From the NCBI RefSeq assembly GCF_028553885.1, contig NZ_CP067169.1:2065501-2129500 (forward strand): 64,000 nucleotides of DNA. Direction: 5' to 3'. A model generated the notes under the pieces. The model was not told the origin of the DNA. It did no database searches and worked only from the letters and a program-made list of their open reading frames with translations. Position numbers and translations under genes: made by a program. This document shows positions 48,520 to 58,321 of this stretch, one piece after another. This DNA comes from Paracoccus aestuarii. GTDB lineage: Bacteria > Pseudomonadota > Alphaproteobacteria > Rhodobacterales > Rhodobacteraceae. Positions within the stretch are counted from its first letter, which is position 1. Every line of letters starts with the position of its first letter.

Positions 48520-49949
48520 TCGGCCGAGCTGCGGGAATAGACATCCTCGTAGCGGATGATGTCATCCTCGCCCAGATAGCTGCCGGTCTGGACCTCGATC
48601 AGCACCATCGGCACCTTGCCCGGATTTTCCATCCGGTGCACGGCGCCGAGCGGGACATAGATCGACTGGTTCTCGGTCACCAAGGTCACCGAATCGTCCA
48701 CCGTCACCCGGGCCGTGCCCGAGACGACGATCCAATGTTCGGACCGGTGCACATGGCTTTGCAGCGACAGGGCGGCGCCGGGCTTGACGACGATGCGCTT
48801 GACCTGGAAGCGGTCGGCCAGGGCCAGGGTCTCGAACCAGCCCCAAGGGCGGTGGTCGCGCGGAAAGGATTCCGCCTGCTTGGCGCGGGTCTGCTTCAGC
48901 GCGGTGACGGCCTTACGGACCTCCTGCGCGCGGCCGCGATCGGCGACCAGGACCGCATCCGAGGTCGCCACCACCATCACGTCGCGCAGCCCGATCCCCA
49001 CCACCTTCAGATCGTCGCTGTCCGACCGCAGCAGCACGTCGTGACAGTCGATCGCGGTGGAATTGTCGTCGCAGACCACCCCCTCGGCCGAAGGCGTCCG
49101 GTCCAACGCCTCGCGCCAGACCGCGTCCCACCCGCCCAGATCGGACCAGCGCCCCGAAAAGCGCACCACGGTCAGGTTGTCGGCCTTTTCCATCACGGCA
49201 TAGTCGATGGACTGATCCTCGACCTCCAGCCAAGGCTGCTTGGCCAGCCGCAGAAAGCCCAGGTCGGTCTGCGCCCCGGACAGCGAGGCCTGCACCGGGT
49301 CCAGGTAGTGCGGCGCATGATCGCGGAAGGCCTGAATCATCACATCCGCGCGGAACAGGAAGATCCCCGCATTCCACAGGAAATTCCCCGCCTCCAGCAT
49401 CCGGGCGGCGCGATCGGCATCGGGTTTCTCGACGAACCGGGCCAAGGGCTGCGGGCCCGCGCCCGCCCCCGCCAGCTCCAGATAGCCATAGCCCGTCTCG
49501 GGGCGGTCCGGGGTGATGCCGAAGGTCACGATGCGCCCCTCTGCGGCGGGGCCCGTCCCCTCGGCCACGGCGGCGGCAAAGGCCGCGGCATCGGGGATCA
49601 CGTGATCGGACGGCGCAACCAGGACCATTCCCTGTGCGTCGGTCTCGGCCACCATCAGCGCGGCGGCCAGGATGGCGGGGGCGGTGTTGCGGCCGGCAGG
49701 CTCGATGACGATGCGGCCGGCCTGGATCCCCGCCTGCTCCAGCTGCTCGGCGACGATGAAGCGGAAATCGGAATTGGTCATCACCACCGGATCGGCGAAG
49801 CCCTCACCCGACAGCCGCCTGGCCGAAGCTTGGAACAGCGTCTCGTCCCCCACCAAGGCCGCGAACTGCTTGGGAAAGCTCTTGCGCGAGACGGGCCAGA
49901 GCCGCGTCCCCGAACCGCCTGCCATCAGAACCGGTGTGATCGTCGTCAT
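48516..49949 (-). CDS. manC: Mannose-1-phosphate guanylyltransferase/mannose-6-phosphate isomerase
   Basis: A type II bifunctional enzyme of 477 residues for GDP-mannose supply. The N-terminal nucleotidyltransferase has MAGGSGTRLWPVSRKSFPKQF. VEKPD and the C-terminal cupin isomerase with the metal-binding SLQSHVHRSEHWIVVSG and PLGAVHRMEN follow. The start at 49949 (MTTITPVLMAGG) is preferred over one 14 codons upstream. GDP-mannose feeds capsule or exopolysaccharide; no such cluster is in the window. Upstream lies a 148-base, comparatively A/T-rich gap that likely holds promoters. Confidence 0.94.
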   Translation of the reverse strand: MTTITPVLMAGGSGTRLWPVSRKSFPKQFAALVGDETLFQASARRLSGEGFADPVVMTNSDFRFIVAEQLEQAGIQAGRIVIEPAGRNTAPAILAAALMVAETDAQGMVLVAPSDHVIPDAAAFAAAVAEGTGPAAEGRIVTFGITPDRPETGYGYLELAGAGAGPQPLARFVEKPDADRAARMLEAGNFLWNAGIFLFRADVMIQAFRDHAPHYLDPVQASLSGAQTDLGFLRLAKQPWLEVEDQSIDYAVMEKADNLTVVRFSGRWSDLGGWDAVWREALDRTPSAEGVVCDDNSTAIDCHDVLLRSDSDDLKVVGIGLRDVMVVATSDAVLVADRGRAQEVRKAVTALKQTRAKQAESFPRDHRPWGWFETLALADRFQVKRIVVKPGAALSLQSHVHRSEHWIVVSGTARVTVDDSVTLVTENQSIYVPLGAVHRMENPGKVPMVLIEVQTGSYLGEDDIIRYEDVYSRSSAD

Positions 49950-50097
49950 CCCATACCCCCTGGACCGAACATGCCCTTTTGAGTCCGTCACTGCGGACCA
50001 TGCACCGTGGTCAACCGTTAATCACAGACGGCTAGCCGGTCGCCGTAAAAATTTCCATAAGAACCAGCAAGAAAATTTGTCTTTCGCCAGCGGTTCC

Positions 50098-50457
50098 TCA
50101 CGGCGTGCAGGACATCACCCAGACATCATAGCGCGCATCGTCCAGCGCCGAGAGCGCGGGCGAGCTGGCGATCATCCAGCCGCTGAAGGCGGTGACGTTC
50201 TGGCGCAGATCGGTGATGGTCAGCTGGGCGAAGGCGTCCGAGCTGGGATCGCCCGCGGGATAGCGGCATTCCCCAAGCCGGATGTCCAGCCGCCCGTAGC
50301 GCACCGCCGAGCCGACCTGGATGGGCAGATCCGTGATCCGCCCCGAGACCTTGTCCAGGCCCCGCAGCATCGCCGCCGAGGCGCGCAGCGTGTCCTGCGC
50401 CGCGGCCGGCCCGGCCATCAGCAGCAGGACCGCCAACGCCGATCGCAGTCGGGACAT
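50098..50457 (-). CDS. DUF2155 domain-containing periplasmic protein
   Basis: A 119-residue protein with a signal peptide (MSRLRSALAVLLLMAGPAAA). The mature part has VSGRITDLPIQVG and the family block FSGWMIASSPALSALDDARYDVWVMSC. The function is unknown. It is commonly found next to the NDUFA12-type gene in this bacterial group, as here (four bases apart), so a link to complex I assembly has been suggested by neighbourhood only. Confidence 0.82.
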   Translation of the reverse strand: MSRLRSALAVLLLMAGPAAAQDTLRASAAMLRGLDKVSGRITDLPIQVGSAVRYGRLDIRLGECRYPAGDPSSDAFAQLTITDLRQNVTAFSGWMIASSPALSALDDARYDVWVMSCTP

Positions 50458-50461
50458 CGTC

Positions 50462-50836
50462 CTATTCGGGGCGCCAGGCGTCATAATCGCGACGCTCGAC
50501 CGGCTTGGCGCGATAGAGCGAGCCCGCAGGCAGATAGGCCTCGGGCGTGCCGGTCATGTTCGGACGGTGCGGCTGTTCCCAGACCTTGCGCGGCAGGGGC
50601 TGCTCGGTCGGCGCCTCCTTCCAAGTGTGGTGCAGCCAGCCATGCCATTCCGGGCTGATCAGGCTGGCCTCGGATTCACCCTTGTAGATGACCCACCGGC
50701 GCTTGGCGTCTTCGGACTGGTAGAACAGGTTGCCCTGCTCGTCCTCGCCCACCTTGACGCCGTGGCGCCAGGTCCAGAACTGGGTGTTGAGGGTCTGGCT
50801 GTTCCACCAGGTCAGAAAGCGCAGCAGAAACGACAT
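50462..50836 (-). CDS. NADH:ubiquinone oxidoreductase accessory subunit, NDUFA12 family
   Basis: A 124-residue homolog of mitochondrial B17.2/NDUFA12, an accessory subunit of complex I that alphaproteobacteria such as Paracoccus share. Landmarks are [32 protein letters not shown] and [26 protein letters not shown]. The main nuo operon is not in the window. The ATG at 50836 ([11 protein letters not shown]) fits the family N-terminus. Confidence 0.92.
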   Translation of the reverse strand: MSFLLRFLTWWNSQTLNTQFWTWRHGVKVGEDEQGNLFYQSEDAKRRWVIYKGESEASLISPEWHGWLHHTWKEAPTEQPLPRKVWEQPHRPNMTGTPEAYLPAGSLYRAKPVERRDYDAWRPE

Positions 50837-50915
50837 CGAGGGCATCCCACAGGGTCAGAGTGTCAGCGATATGCCCCAGATCGCGCGCGAGGTCCAGCCT
50901 CGCGCGCGAGGACCG

Positions 50916-52178
50916 TCACCCGGCCGAGGCGCTTTCCTTCTTGGAATCCACGTGGATCAGCAGGGGCTTGGCCTGGCTGCTTTCCACCGCATCCTCGTTG
51001 ACCACGACCTCCTCGACACTGTCCATGCCGGGCAGCTCGAACATGGTATCCAGCAGGATCTCCTCCATGATCGAGCGCAGCCCGCGGGCGCCGGTCTTGC
51101 GCTTGATGGCGCGTTTGGCGATGGCGGTCAGGGCGTCGTCGGTGAAGGTCAGCTGCACCCCCTCCAGGTCGAACAGGCGCTGATACTGCTTGACCAGCGC
51201 GTTCTTCGGCTTGGTCAGGATGATGATCAGCGCTTCCTCGTCCAAGTCGGTCAGCGTGGCGATCACCGGCAGACGGCCGACGAATTCCGGAATCAGGCCG
51301 AATTTCAGCAGATCCTCGGGCTCCAGCTGCTTGAACAGCTCGCCCACGCCCTGATCGGTGTTCTCCTTGACCGAGGCACCGAAGCCCATCGCCGTGCCCT
51401 TGTTGCGCTGCGAGATGATCCGGTCCAGTCCCGCGAAGGCGCCGCCGCAGATGAACAGGATGTTCGTCGTGTCGACCTGCAGGAATTCCTGTTGCGGATG
51501 CTTGCGACCGCCCTGCGGCGGGACCGAGGCGACGGTGCCCTCCATGATCTTCAGCAGGGCCTGCTGCACGCCCTCGCCCGACACGTCGCGGGTGATCGAG
51601 GGGTTGTCGGACTTGCGCGTAATCTTGTCGACCTCGTCGATATAGACGATGCCACGCTGCGCGCGTTCGACGTTGTATTCGCTGGCCTGCAGCAGCTTGA
51701 GAATGATATTCTCGACATCCTCGCCCACATAGCCCGCCTCGGTCAGCGTGGTCGCGTCCGCCATGGTGAAGGGCACGTCCAGGATGCGGGCCAGGGTCTG
51801 GGCCAGCAGCGTCTTGCCGCAGCCGGTCGGGCCGATCAGCAGGATGTTGGACTTCGCCAACTCGATATCGGTCTTGGACCCGTGGTTCAGGCGCTTGTAG
51901 TGGTTGTGCACCGCGACCGACAGGACCCGCTTGGCATGTTCCTGACCGATCACGTAATCGTCCAGCACGCCGCAGATCTCGCGCGGGGTGGGCACGCCGT
52001 CGCCGGATTTCAGGCCGCTGGTCTTGGTCTCCTCGCGGATGATGTCCATGCACAGTTCGACGCATTCATCGCAGATGAACACGGTGGGTCCCGCAATCAG
52101 CTTGCGGACCTCGTGCTGGCTCTTGCCGCAGAAGCTGCAATAGAGCGTGTTCTTGCTGTCGCCGGACTGGTTCGCCAT
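50916..52178 (-). CDS. clpX: ClpX ATPase of the ClpXP protease
   Basis: AAA+ unfoldase of 420 residues. The N-terminal zinc domain binds through Cys14, Cys17, Cys36 and Cys39. [10 protein letters not shown] is Walker A, and YIDEVDKI Walker B. The pore loop GYVGEDVE and the IGF-type loop region for ClpP docking follow. It lies 158 bases after clpP, which holds two hairpins, so expression may be partly independent. Confidence 0.96.
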   Translation of the reverse strand: MANQSGDSKNTLYCSFCGKSQHEVRKLIAGPTVFICDECVELCMDIIREETKTSGLKSGDGVPTPREICGVLDDYVIGQEHAKRVLSVAVHNHYKRLNHGSKTDIELAKSNILLIGPTGCGKTLLAQTLARILDVPFTMADATTLTEAGYVGEDVENIILKLLQASEYNVERAQRGIVYIDEVDKITRKSDNPSITRDVSGEGVQQALLKIMEGTVASVPPQGGRKHPQQEFLQVDTTNILFICGGAFAGLDRIISQRNKGTAMGFGASVKENTDQGVGELFKQLEPEDLLKFGLIPEFVGRLPVIATLTDLDEEALIIILTKPKNALVKQYQRLFDLEGVQLTFTDDALTAIAKRAIKRKTGARGLRSIMEEILLDTMFELPGMDSVEEVVVNEDAVESSQAKPLLIHVDSKKESASAG

Positions 52179-52260
52179 CGTCCATTTCCTTCATCTCCGC
52201 CCCGCGACCCTGCGGAACGGGCGGCGGGGGTCCGGGACCCGCGCGCCGCAACTTCGGTTT

Positions 52261-52319
52261 CCCGCGGCGGCCGTCATGCCGCGGGCATTCCTGTCATGTT
52301 ACGGGGCAGCCCGCCCCGT
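52261..52319. terminator. Two hairpins between clpP and clpX
   Basis: CCCGCGGC (52261-52268) pairs with GCCGCGGG (52278-52285), and ACGGGGC (52301-52307) pairs with GCCCCGT (52313-52319). They lie just downstream of clpP in transcription order. There is no T-tract, so attenuation or mRNA stabilisation between the two genes is as likely as termination. Confidence 0.5.
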
Positions 52320-52336
52320 CACAATCCCCAAGCCGC

Positions 52337-52969
52337 CTATTTCTTCTCGGGCTCGGCCTTGCCGCGGGGCGACAGGACCTCGTCGATCAGACCCCAGTCC
52401 TTCGCCTCCTCCGGGGACATGAAGCGGTCGCGTTCCAGCGCCTCCTCGACCTCCTCCAGCGTCTGGCCGGTATGGGTGACGTAGATCTCGTTCAGGCGGC
52501 GCTTCAGCTTCTCGGTCTCGCGCGCGTGGATCAGGATGTCGGTCGCCTGGCCCTGGAACCCGCCCGAGGGCTGGTGCACCATCACCCGGCTGTTGGGCAG
52601 CGAATAGCGAAGGCCCTTTTCGCCCGCCGCCAGCAGCAGCGACCCCATCGAGGCCGCCTGCCCTACGACCAGCGTCGAGACGCGCGGCTTGATGTACTGC
52701 ATCGTGTCATAGATCGACAGGCCCGAGGTCACAACACCGCCGGGGCTGTTGATATACATGCTGATGTCCTTGGTGGGGTTCTCGGCCTCCAGGAACAGCA
52801 GCTGCGCGCAGATCAGGGTGGACATGCCGTCATGCACCGGCCCCGAGACGAAGATGATCCGTTCCTTCAGCAGCCGCGAAAAGATGTCATAGGCCCGTTC
52901 CCCGCGCGAGGTCTGTTCGACCACCATGGGAACCAGGGTATTCATGTAGAATTCTGCCGGATCGCTCAT
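52337..52969 (-). CDS. clpP: ClpP protease subunit
   Basis: Serine protease of 210 residues that forms the double heptamer of ClpXP. The nucleophile is Ser108 in [14 protein letters not shown], the base is His132 in [10 protein letters not shown], and an Asp near 180 completes the triad. It includes the MYINSPGG strand. The N-terminal propeptide is short. It is divergent from pth across 154 bases. Confidence 0.96.
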   Translation of the reverse strand: MSDPAEFYMNTLVPMVVEQTSRGERAYDIFSRLLKERIIFVSGPVHDGMSTLICAQLLFLEAENPTKDISMYINSPGGVVTSGLSIYDTMQYIKPRVSTLVVGQAASMGSLLLAAGEKGLRYSLPNSRVMVHQPSGGFQGQATDILIHARETEKLKRRLNEIYVTHTGQTLEEVEEALERDRFMSPEEAKDWGLIDEVLSPRGKAEPEKK

Positions 52970-53123
52970 CTTCTGTCCTTGCCTGTCTGTCCCTGTCCCC
53001 GCGATTCGTCCGGGTCTTGATCCCTGTCTTAGCCGCGATAGGTTGACAGAGTCTTAGTAACGGGCAAGGACAGCCGCAAGGGATGGATCGCAAATCGCTC
53101 GGCCGAGCGGGCAGGAGGCAGCC

Positions 53124-53827
53124 GTGAAACTGATCGTGGGTCTGGGCAATCCCGGTGCGAAATATGCGGCAAATCGTCACAATATTGGCTTCATGGCGCT
53201 GGACCAGATCGCCGCCGATCACGGGTTTTCGCCTTGGCGCGCGCGGTTTCAGGGGCTGGTGGCCGAGGGCCGCCTTGGCGATGTGCGCGCGACCCTGCTG
53301 AAGCCGCAGACCTTCATGAACCTGTCGGGCCAGGCGGTGGGCGAGGCGATGCGCTATCTGAAGCTGAGCCCGGCCGATATCATCGTGCTGCATGACGAAC
53401 TGGACCTGGCGCCGGGCAAGTGCCGCGTCAAGCAGGGCGGCGGGCATGCGGGCCATAACGGGCTGCGCTCGATGCACCAGCATATCGGCGCGGATTACGC
53501 TCGCGTGCGCATCGGGATCGGCCATCCCGGCCACAAGGACAAGGTCGCCCCCTGGGTCCTGTCGGATTTCGCCAAGGCCGATCAGGACTGGCTGGAAGAC
53601 CTGCTGCGCGGCATCTCGGACGGGGCCGAGGCGCTGGCCGGGGGCGATGGCGGGCGGTTCCAGAACGCGGTCGCGAACCGCACCGCCCCCGCCCGCAACA
53701 GCGGCAGCGCACCCCCGAAAAGCCCGCGAAACCCGCCCCGCCCAAAGCCCCGTCCGAACCGCCGAGACCCGAGGCACCGACATCCCTGGCCGACCGGCTG
53801 CGCGCCCTGTCGGACCGGTTCCGGTGA
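53124..53827 (+). CDS. pth: Peptidyl-tRNA hydrolase with a frameshifted C-terminal tail
   Basis: Enzyme that frees tRNA from stalled peptidyl-tRNA. The catalytic domain (1-190) is intact: Asn9, His19 (RHNIGF), Asp91 (LHDELDL) and GGGHAGHNGLRS. After FQNAVANRTAPA, near 53686-53694, the frame appears to lose one base in a C-rich run. The expected tail, KPAKPAPPKAPSEPP followed by LADRLRALSDRFR, lies in another frame and stops at 53827. As written the frame runs on to 54341 with a nonsense tail. The catalytic domain should still work. I give the end of the expected tail. Confidence 0.85.
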
Positions 53828-54942
53828 GGGCCGCCGTCGCCCGGGCCTTTGCCGGCCAGGCGCGGTCCTGCCTGGCCTTGGGGTCGCCCTTCACCGCGGC
53901 CCTCTGCCGCGATCTGCCCGCAGCCTTGGCCCGGGCGCCCGCGGCCCTGCGCGACCGCGTCGCGGATTGGCCGGGCGATCCGTCATCGGCGGGGGCCTCG
54001 GTGCCGCTGCGGCTCTGCGGGGCGCTGCACGGGATCGTGCTGGCGGGCGAGGATGGCGAACTGGCGCGCGCCTATGCCGACCGCGACCTGCCGGTGGCGG
54101 GGCTGGCCCGCGCGCTGGACCGGCATGCCGCCACGATCCTCGACTGGCTGGACCGCCCGCCCCAGACCAACGAGGTCGCCCGATCCGCGCCCCTGATCCT
54201 GGCCGCGCGGTTTCTGGCGACGCTTTGCCCCCTGCCCCTGCGCCTGCGCGAGCCGGGCGCCTCGGCGGGGCTGAACCTGAATTTCGACTGATACGACCTG
54301 GGCGGAATGCTGGAGCCGCAGATCCGCGGCGCGATCCCTGAGGGCGAGCCGAAGGTGGCGGACCGGCGGGGCGTGGACCTGACGCCCCTTGACCCGCGGC
54401 GCGATGCGCGGCGCCTGCAGGCCTATTGCTGGGCGGACCAGCCCGCCCGCCTGGCGCGGCTGCGCGCCGCGCTGGCCATCGCCGCGGATCATCCCGCCCC
54501 CGTCGATCAGGGCGATGCGGCAGCCTGGCTGGCGGCACAGCTGCGCGACCCGGTCCCGGGCCGGCTGACCGTGGTCTTCCATACCGTCGCCGCCCAGTAT
54601 TTCCCGCCCGAGGCGCGCGCGGCCTGCAGCGACAGCCTGCTGCGGGCGGGGGCGGCGGCCGGGCCGGACGCGCCCTTGGCCCATCTGGCGATGGAGGCCG
54701 ATGGCGGTGACGGGGCGGGGCTGACCCTGACGCTCTGGGACGGGGCGCGGCGGGACTGGGACCTGGGGCGGGCCGATTTCCACGGGCGCTGGATCGACTG
54801 GTCGCCGCAGCCGCGCGCCCCGGGGGGCCTTCCCATGCCGCCCGCCGCGTCCCAACCTGCCGCAACAAGGAAAGGGTGCCGATGGAGCCTTCGATCAATG
54901 TCCTGGGCGGCAGCTTGCAGCCCTGTTCGACCAGCCCCGTGA
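53824..54942 (+). pseudogene. DUF2332 family gene with an in-frame stop
   Basis: A GTG at 53824 overlaps the pth tail stop (GTGA). The first 156 codons run to a TGA at 54289-54291 just after the family motif GASAGLNLNFD. Reading continues in the same frame as YDLGGMLEPQIRG, where DUF2332 proteins have Arg (CGA) in place of the stop. The second half is open to 54942 and includes VVFHTVAAQYFP, a family block. A single C-to-T change explains the break. The 3' end overlaps the next gene by 61 bases. The function of DUF2332 is unknown. Confidence 0.78.
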
Positions 54943-55250
54943 CGGGGTTCTTTCGCAACGGATGCTGCGATACCGGCCCCGAGGATCGGGGCAGCCACAC
55001 GGTCTGCGTCGTGCTGACCGACGAATTCCTGGCCATGTCGCGCTATCTGGGCAACGACCTGACCACGCCGCGCCCCGAATGGGGCTTTCCGGGGCTGAAG
55101 GCGGGGGACCGCTGGTGTCTCTGCGCCAGCCGCTTCCTGCAGGCGGCGCAGGAATATGCCGCCCCCCGCGTGGTGCTGGAATCCACCCATCGCCGCGCCC
55201 TCGACCTGATCCCGCTGGAGCTGCTGCGCCGTCATGCGACCCAAGACTGA
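54882..55250 (+). CDS. DUF2237 family protein
   Basis: A 122-residue protein with the family pattern MEPSINVLGGSLQPCSTSPVTGFFRNGCC, followed by GSHTVCVVLTDEFLAMSRYLGNDLTTPRPEWGF and GDRWCLCASRF. These conserved cysteines may bind metal. The role is unknown. The ATG at 54882 has AAGGAAAGG just upstream; a GTG two codons earlier is also in frame. It overlaps the next gene by 17 bases. Confidence 0.85.
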   Translation: MEPSINVLGGSLQPCSTSPVTGFFRNGCCDTGPEDRGSHTVCVVLTDEFLAMSRYLGNDLTTPRPEWGFPGLKAGDRWCLCASRFLQAAQEYAAPRVVLESTHRRALDLIPLELLRRHATQD

Positions 55251-55842
55251 GACCATCGCCCTGCTGGCCGCGCTGCTGGCCCCCCTGCCCGCGCTGTCGG
55301 ATCCCGCGGACCTGTCCGACCGGATCCGCCCCGACGACCGCGCGCGGATGGAGCGTTACGACGAGACCGCGGGCCGCGCGCTGACCGGCGCGCTGGCTCA
55401 AGGCGATGGCGGCGACGTGGCGGTGATGGTCGCGGGCCTTGCGGGCGCAGCCCTGCCCCCGGCCGAGGCCACGCCCCTGCTGGCGGGCGACTGGTCCTGC
55501 CGTGTGCTGAAGCTGGGCGGCGGCCTGCCCTTGGTCGCCTATCAGCCCTTCCGCTGCCGGATTGGCGCGGATGGCGCGTTCGAGAAGCTGACCGGATCGC
55601 AGCGGATGCTGGGCCGGATCGGGCTGGTGGACGGCCAGATGACCTATCTGGGCACGGCCTTCGTGGCGGGCGAGACGCCGCCCGACTATGCCGATCTGCC
55701 GCCCGAGATCGATCCCACGGCCACCCCGCAATTCATGCCCGAGGTGGGCCGGGTCGAGGTCGTGGATGGCGGCGCCGCCCGCATCATCCTGCCCCTGCCG
55801 CACCTGGAATCGGACCTGAACATCGTCCTGCTGGGCCGCTGA
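55234..55842 (+). CDS. DUF4893 family secreted protein
   Basis: A 202-residue protein with an N-terminal signal (MRPKTETIALLAALLAPLPALS). The mature part includes DDRARMERYDETAGRALTGAL and WSCRVLKLGGGLPLVAYQPFRCRI, with two cysteines that could form a disulfide. It matches the DUF4893 pattern, whose function is unknown. It ends 15 bases before the stop of the convergent trpB. Confidence 0.75.
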   Translation: MRPKTETIALLAALLAPLPALSDPADLSDRIRPDDRARMERYDETAGRALTGALAQGDGGDVAVMVAGLAGAALPPAEATPLLAGDWSCRVLKLGGGLPLVAYQPFRCRIGADGAFEKLTGSQRMLGRIGLVDGQMTYLGTAFVAGETPPDYADLPPEIDPTATPQFMPEVGRVEVVDGGAARIILPLPHLESDLNIVLLGR

Positions 55843-55857
55843 GCGCGGCCCCCAGGG

Positions 55858-57084
55858 TCAGGTGCGGATGTCGTGGCCCAGATGCTTGGCCACGGTGAAG
55901 ATGTCCTTGTCGCCGCGACCGCACATGTTCATCACGATGATGTGGTCTGCGGGCAGGTCGGGGGCGATCTTCATCACATGGGCCAGGGCGTGGCTGGGCT
56001 CCAGCGCGGGGATGATGCCTTCGGTCGCGCAGCACAGCTGGAACGCCTCCAGCGCCTCGGCATCGGTGATGCTGACATATTCGGCCCGGCCCATATCCTT
56101 CAGCCAGGCATGTTCCGGCCCGATGCCCGGATAATCAAGGCCCGCGCTGATCGAATGCCCCTCCAGGATCTGGCCGTCATCGTCCTGGAGCAGATAGGTG
56201 CGGTTGCCATGCAGCACGCCCGCCCGCCCGCCCGACAGGCTGGCGCAGTGCTGCATCTCGTCATTCACGCCCTTGCCACCGGCCTCGACGCCGATGATGC
56301 GGACCTCCTTGTCGTCGAGGAAGGGATAGAACAGCCCCATCGCGTTCGACCCGCCGCCGATCGCGGCCACGATCGTGTCGGGCAGGCGCCCCTCGCGCGG
56401 CATGATCTGTTCGCGGACCTCCTTGCCGATGATCGACTGGAAATCGCGCACCATCGCCGGATAGGGATGCGGCCCCGCCACCGTGCCGATGCAGTAGAAG
56501 GTGTCGCGCACATTGGTCACCCAATCGCGCAGCGCGTCGTTCATCGCATCCTTCAGCGTGCCGCGACCGCTGGTGACGGGCAAGACCTCGGCCCCCAGCA
56601 GGCGCATGCGGAACACGTTGGGCGCCTGGCGTTCGACATCATGGGCGCCCATATAGACCACGCATTTCAGCCCGAACCGCGCGCAGACGGTGGCGGTGGC
56701 CACCCCGTGCTGGCCCGCGCCGGTTTCCGCGATGATGCGGGTCTTGCCCATGCGGATCGCCAGCAGGATCTGGCCCAGCACGTTGTTGATCTTGTGCGCG
56801 CCGGTATGGTTCAGCTCGTCGCGCTTCATATAGACCTTGGCCCCGCCCAGATGCCGGGTCAGCCGTTCCGCCAGATAGAGCGGGCTGGGACGGCCCACGT
56901 AATGGGTCCACAGGTCGTCCATCTCGGCCCAGAAGGCCTCGTCGGTCTTGGCGCGTTCGTATTCGGCCTCCAGGTCCAGGATCAGCGGCATCAGCGTCTC
57001 GGACACGAAGCGGCCGCCATAGATGCCGAAGCGGCCCTGTTCGTCGGGTCCGGTCGTAAAGCTGTTCAGCAGGTCGTCGGCCAT
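55858..57084 (-). CDS. trpB: Tryptophan synthase beta subunit
   Basis: PLP enzyme of 408 residues that joins indole and serine. Lys98 in [10 protein letters not shown] binds PLP. GSNAMG for the phosphate, and [13 protein letters not shown] for substrate binding, are present. The ATG at 57084 (MADDLLNSF) is at the family start. The usual partners trpF and trpA are not adjacent: upstream is a divergent dehydrogenase. Confidence 0.96.
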   Translation of the reverse strand: MADDLLNSFTTGPDEQGRFGIYGGRFVSETLMPLILDLEAEYERAKTDEAFWAEMDDLWTHYVGRPSPLYLAERLTRHLGGAKVYMKRDELNHTGAHKINNVLGQILLAIRMGKTRIIAETGAGQHGVATATVCARFGLKCVVYMGAHDVERQAPNVFRMRLLGAEVLPVTSGRGTLKDAMNDALRDWVTNVRDTFYCIGTVAGPHPYPAMVRDFQSIIGKEVREQIMPREGRLPDTIVAAIGGGSNAMGLFYPFLDDKEVRIIGVEAGGKGVNDEMQHCASLSGGRAGVLHGNRTYLLQDDDGQILEGHSISAGLDYPGIGPEHAWLKDMGRAEYVSITDAEALEAFQLCCATEGIIPALEPSHALAHVMKIAPDLPADHIIVMNMCGRGDKDIFTVAKHLGHDIRT

Positions 57085-57217
57085 GGTCACGCGCCTTTGG
57101 ATTGGAAGGTCAGGGGCCGTTCTATCCCCCTTGGCGCGCAGGGTGAAGCCCGTTCGGTTCATCGCTTGCCCCCCCTGCGACGTTACGCCAGCATAGCGCC
57201 ACCGAACGGAGAGCGAC

Positions 57218-58321
57218 ATGGACGACCACGGACTGGAACTGAGAACGACGATCACCGGCGAGGGCATGCTGCGCCTGACCCTGGACCGGGTGCCCCTGAA
57301 GCAGCCGGGCGAGGGCGAGCTGCTGGTCCGCATCGAGGCGGCGCCGATCAACCCGTCCGATCTGGGCCTGATGTTCGGCCCCGCCGACATGGACAGCTTG
57401 GCCCGCGACGGCGAGGCGCTGACGGCCCGCATCCCCGACCGCGCCATGGGCGCGATGCGCGCCCGCATCGACCAGCCGCTGCCCATCGGGAACGAGGGCG
57501 CGGGCACCGTGATCGCCGCCGGTCCCGACCGGCAGGACATGATCGGCCGCCGCGTGGCCATGCTGGGCGGCGCGATGTTCGCCACCCACCGCCTGATCGC
57601 GGCGCGCGACGTGCTGCCTTTGCCCGATGGCGCCAGCGCCGAGGAGGGCGCGGCGCTCTATGTCAACCCGCTGACCGCGCTCGGCTTTGTCGAGACGATG
57701 CGGGCCGAGGGGCACAAGGCCATCGTCCACGCCCCCGCCGCGTCGAACCTGGGCCAGATGCTGGTCAGGATCTGCAAGGCCGACGGGATCGGCCTCGTCA
57801 ACATCGTGCGCAAGCCCGAACAGGCGGCGATGCTGCGCGATTTGGGCGCGACCCATGTGGTGGACAGCAGCCAAGACAGCTTTCGCGAGGATCTGACCCG
57901 CGCGATCGAGGAGACGGGGGCCACCATCTCCTTCGACGCGATCGGCGGGGGCGAGATGACCAGCACCATCCTGAACGCGATGGAGGCGGTCGCCCAGAAG
58001 AACATGGACGGTTATGACCGCTACGGCTCGCAGGTGCTGAAGCAGGCCTATATCTATGGCGCGCTGGACCTGTCGCCGACGGTGCTGCGCCGGGGCTTCG
58101 GATTCGCCTGGAACATCGGCGGCTGGCTGCTGTTCAACGCGCTGCAGAAGCTGGACCCCGAGGTGCGCGCCCGCATGCGCCAGCGGGTGGCGGACGAGAT
58201 GACGACCACCTTTGCCAGCCACTTCACCGCCCGCATCACCCTGCAGGACGCGCTGGACCCGGATACGGCGCGCGCCTTCAACGCAAAGGCGACGGGGGCG
58301 AAATACCTGCTGACGCCCTGA
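57218..58321 (+). CDS. Medium-chain zinc-type dehydrogenase (quinone oxidoreductase-like)
   Basis: A 367-residue MDR-family enzyme. The N-terminal GroES-like part has [10 protein letters not shown] and [13 protein letters not shown]; the Rossmann part has [22 protein letters not shown] for NADP binding. Catalytic and structural zinc ligands of true alcohol dehydrogenases are missing, so it is closer to zinc-free quinone or enoyl reductases. Its last 44 bases overlap the guaD 3' end on the other strand. Confidence 0.85.
   Translation: MDDHGLELRTTITGEGMLRLTLDRVPLKQPGEGELLVRIEAAPINPSDLGLMFGPADMDSLARDGEALTARIPDRAMGAMRARIDQPLPIGNEGAGTVIAAGPDRQDMIGRRVAMLGGAMFATHRLIAARDVLPLPDGASAEEGAALYVNPLTALGFVETMRAEGHKAIVHAPAASNLGQMLVRICKADGIGLVNIVRKPEQAAMLRDLGATHVVDSSQDSFREDLTRAIEETGATISFDAIGGGEMTSTILNAMEAVAQKNMDGYDRYGSQVLKQAYIYGALDLSPTVLRRGFGFAWNIGGWLLFNALQKLDPEVRARMRQRVADEMTTTFASHFTARITLQDALDPDTARAFNAKATGAKYLLTP

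Noticed and set aside
53041-53075. TTGACA at about 53042 considered as a promoter for pth
   Set aside because: The matching -10 position is GC-rich and unconvincing on either strand.
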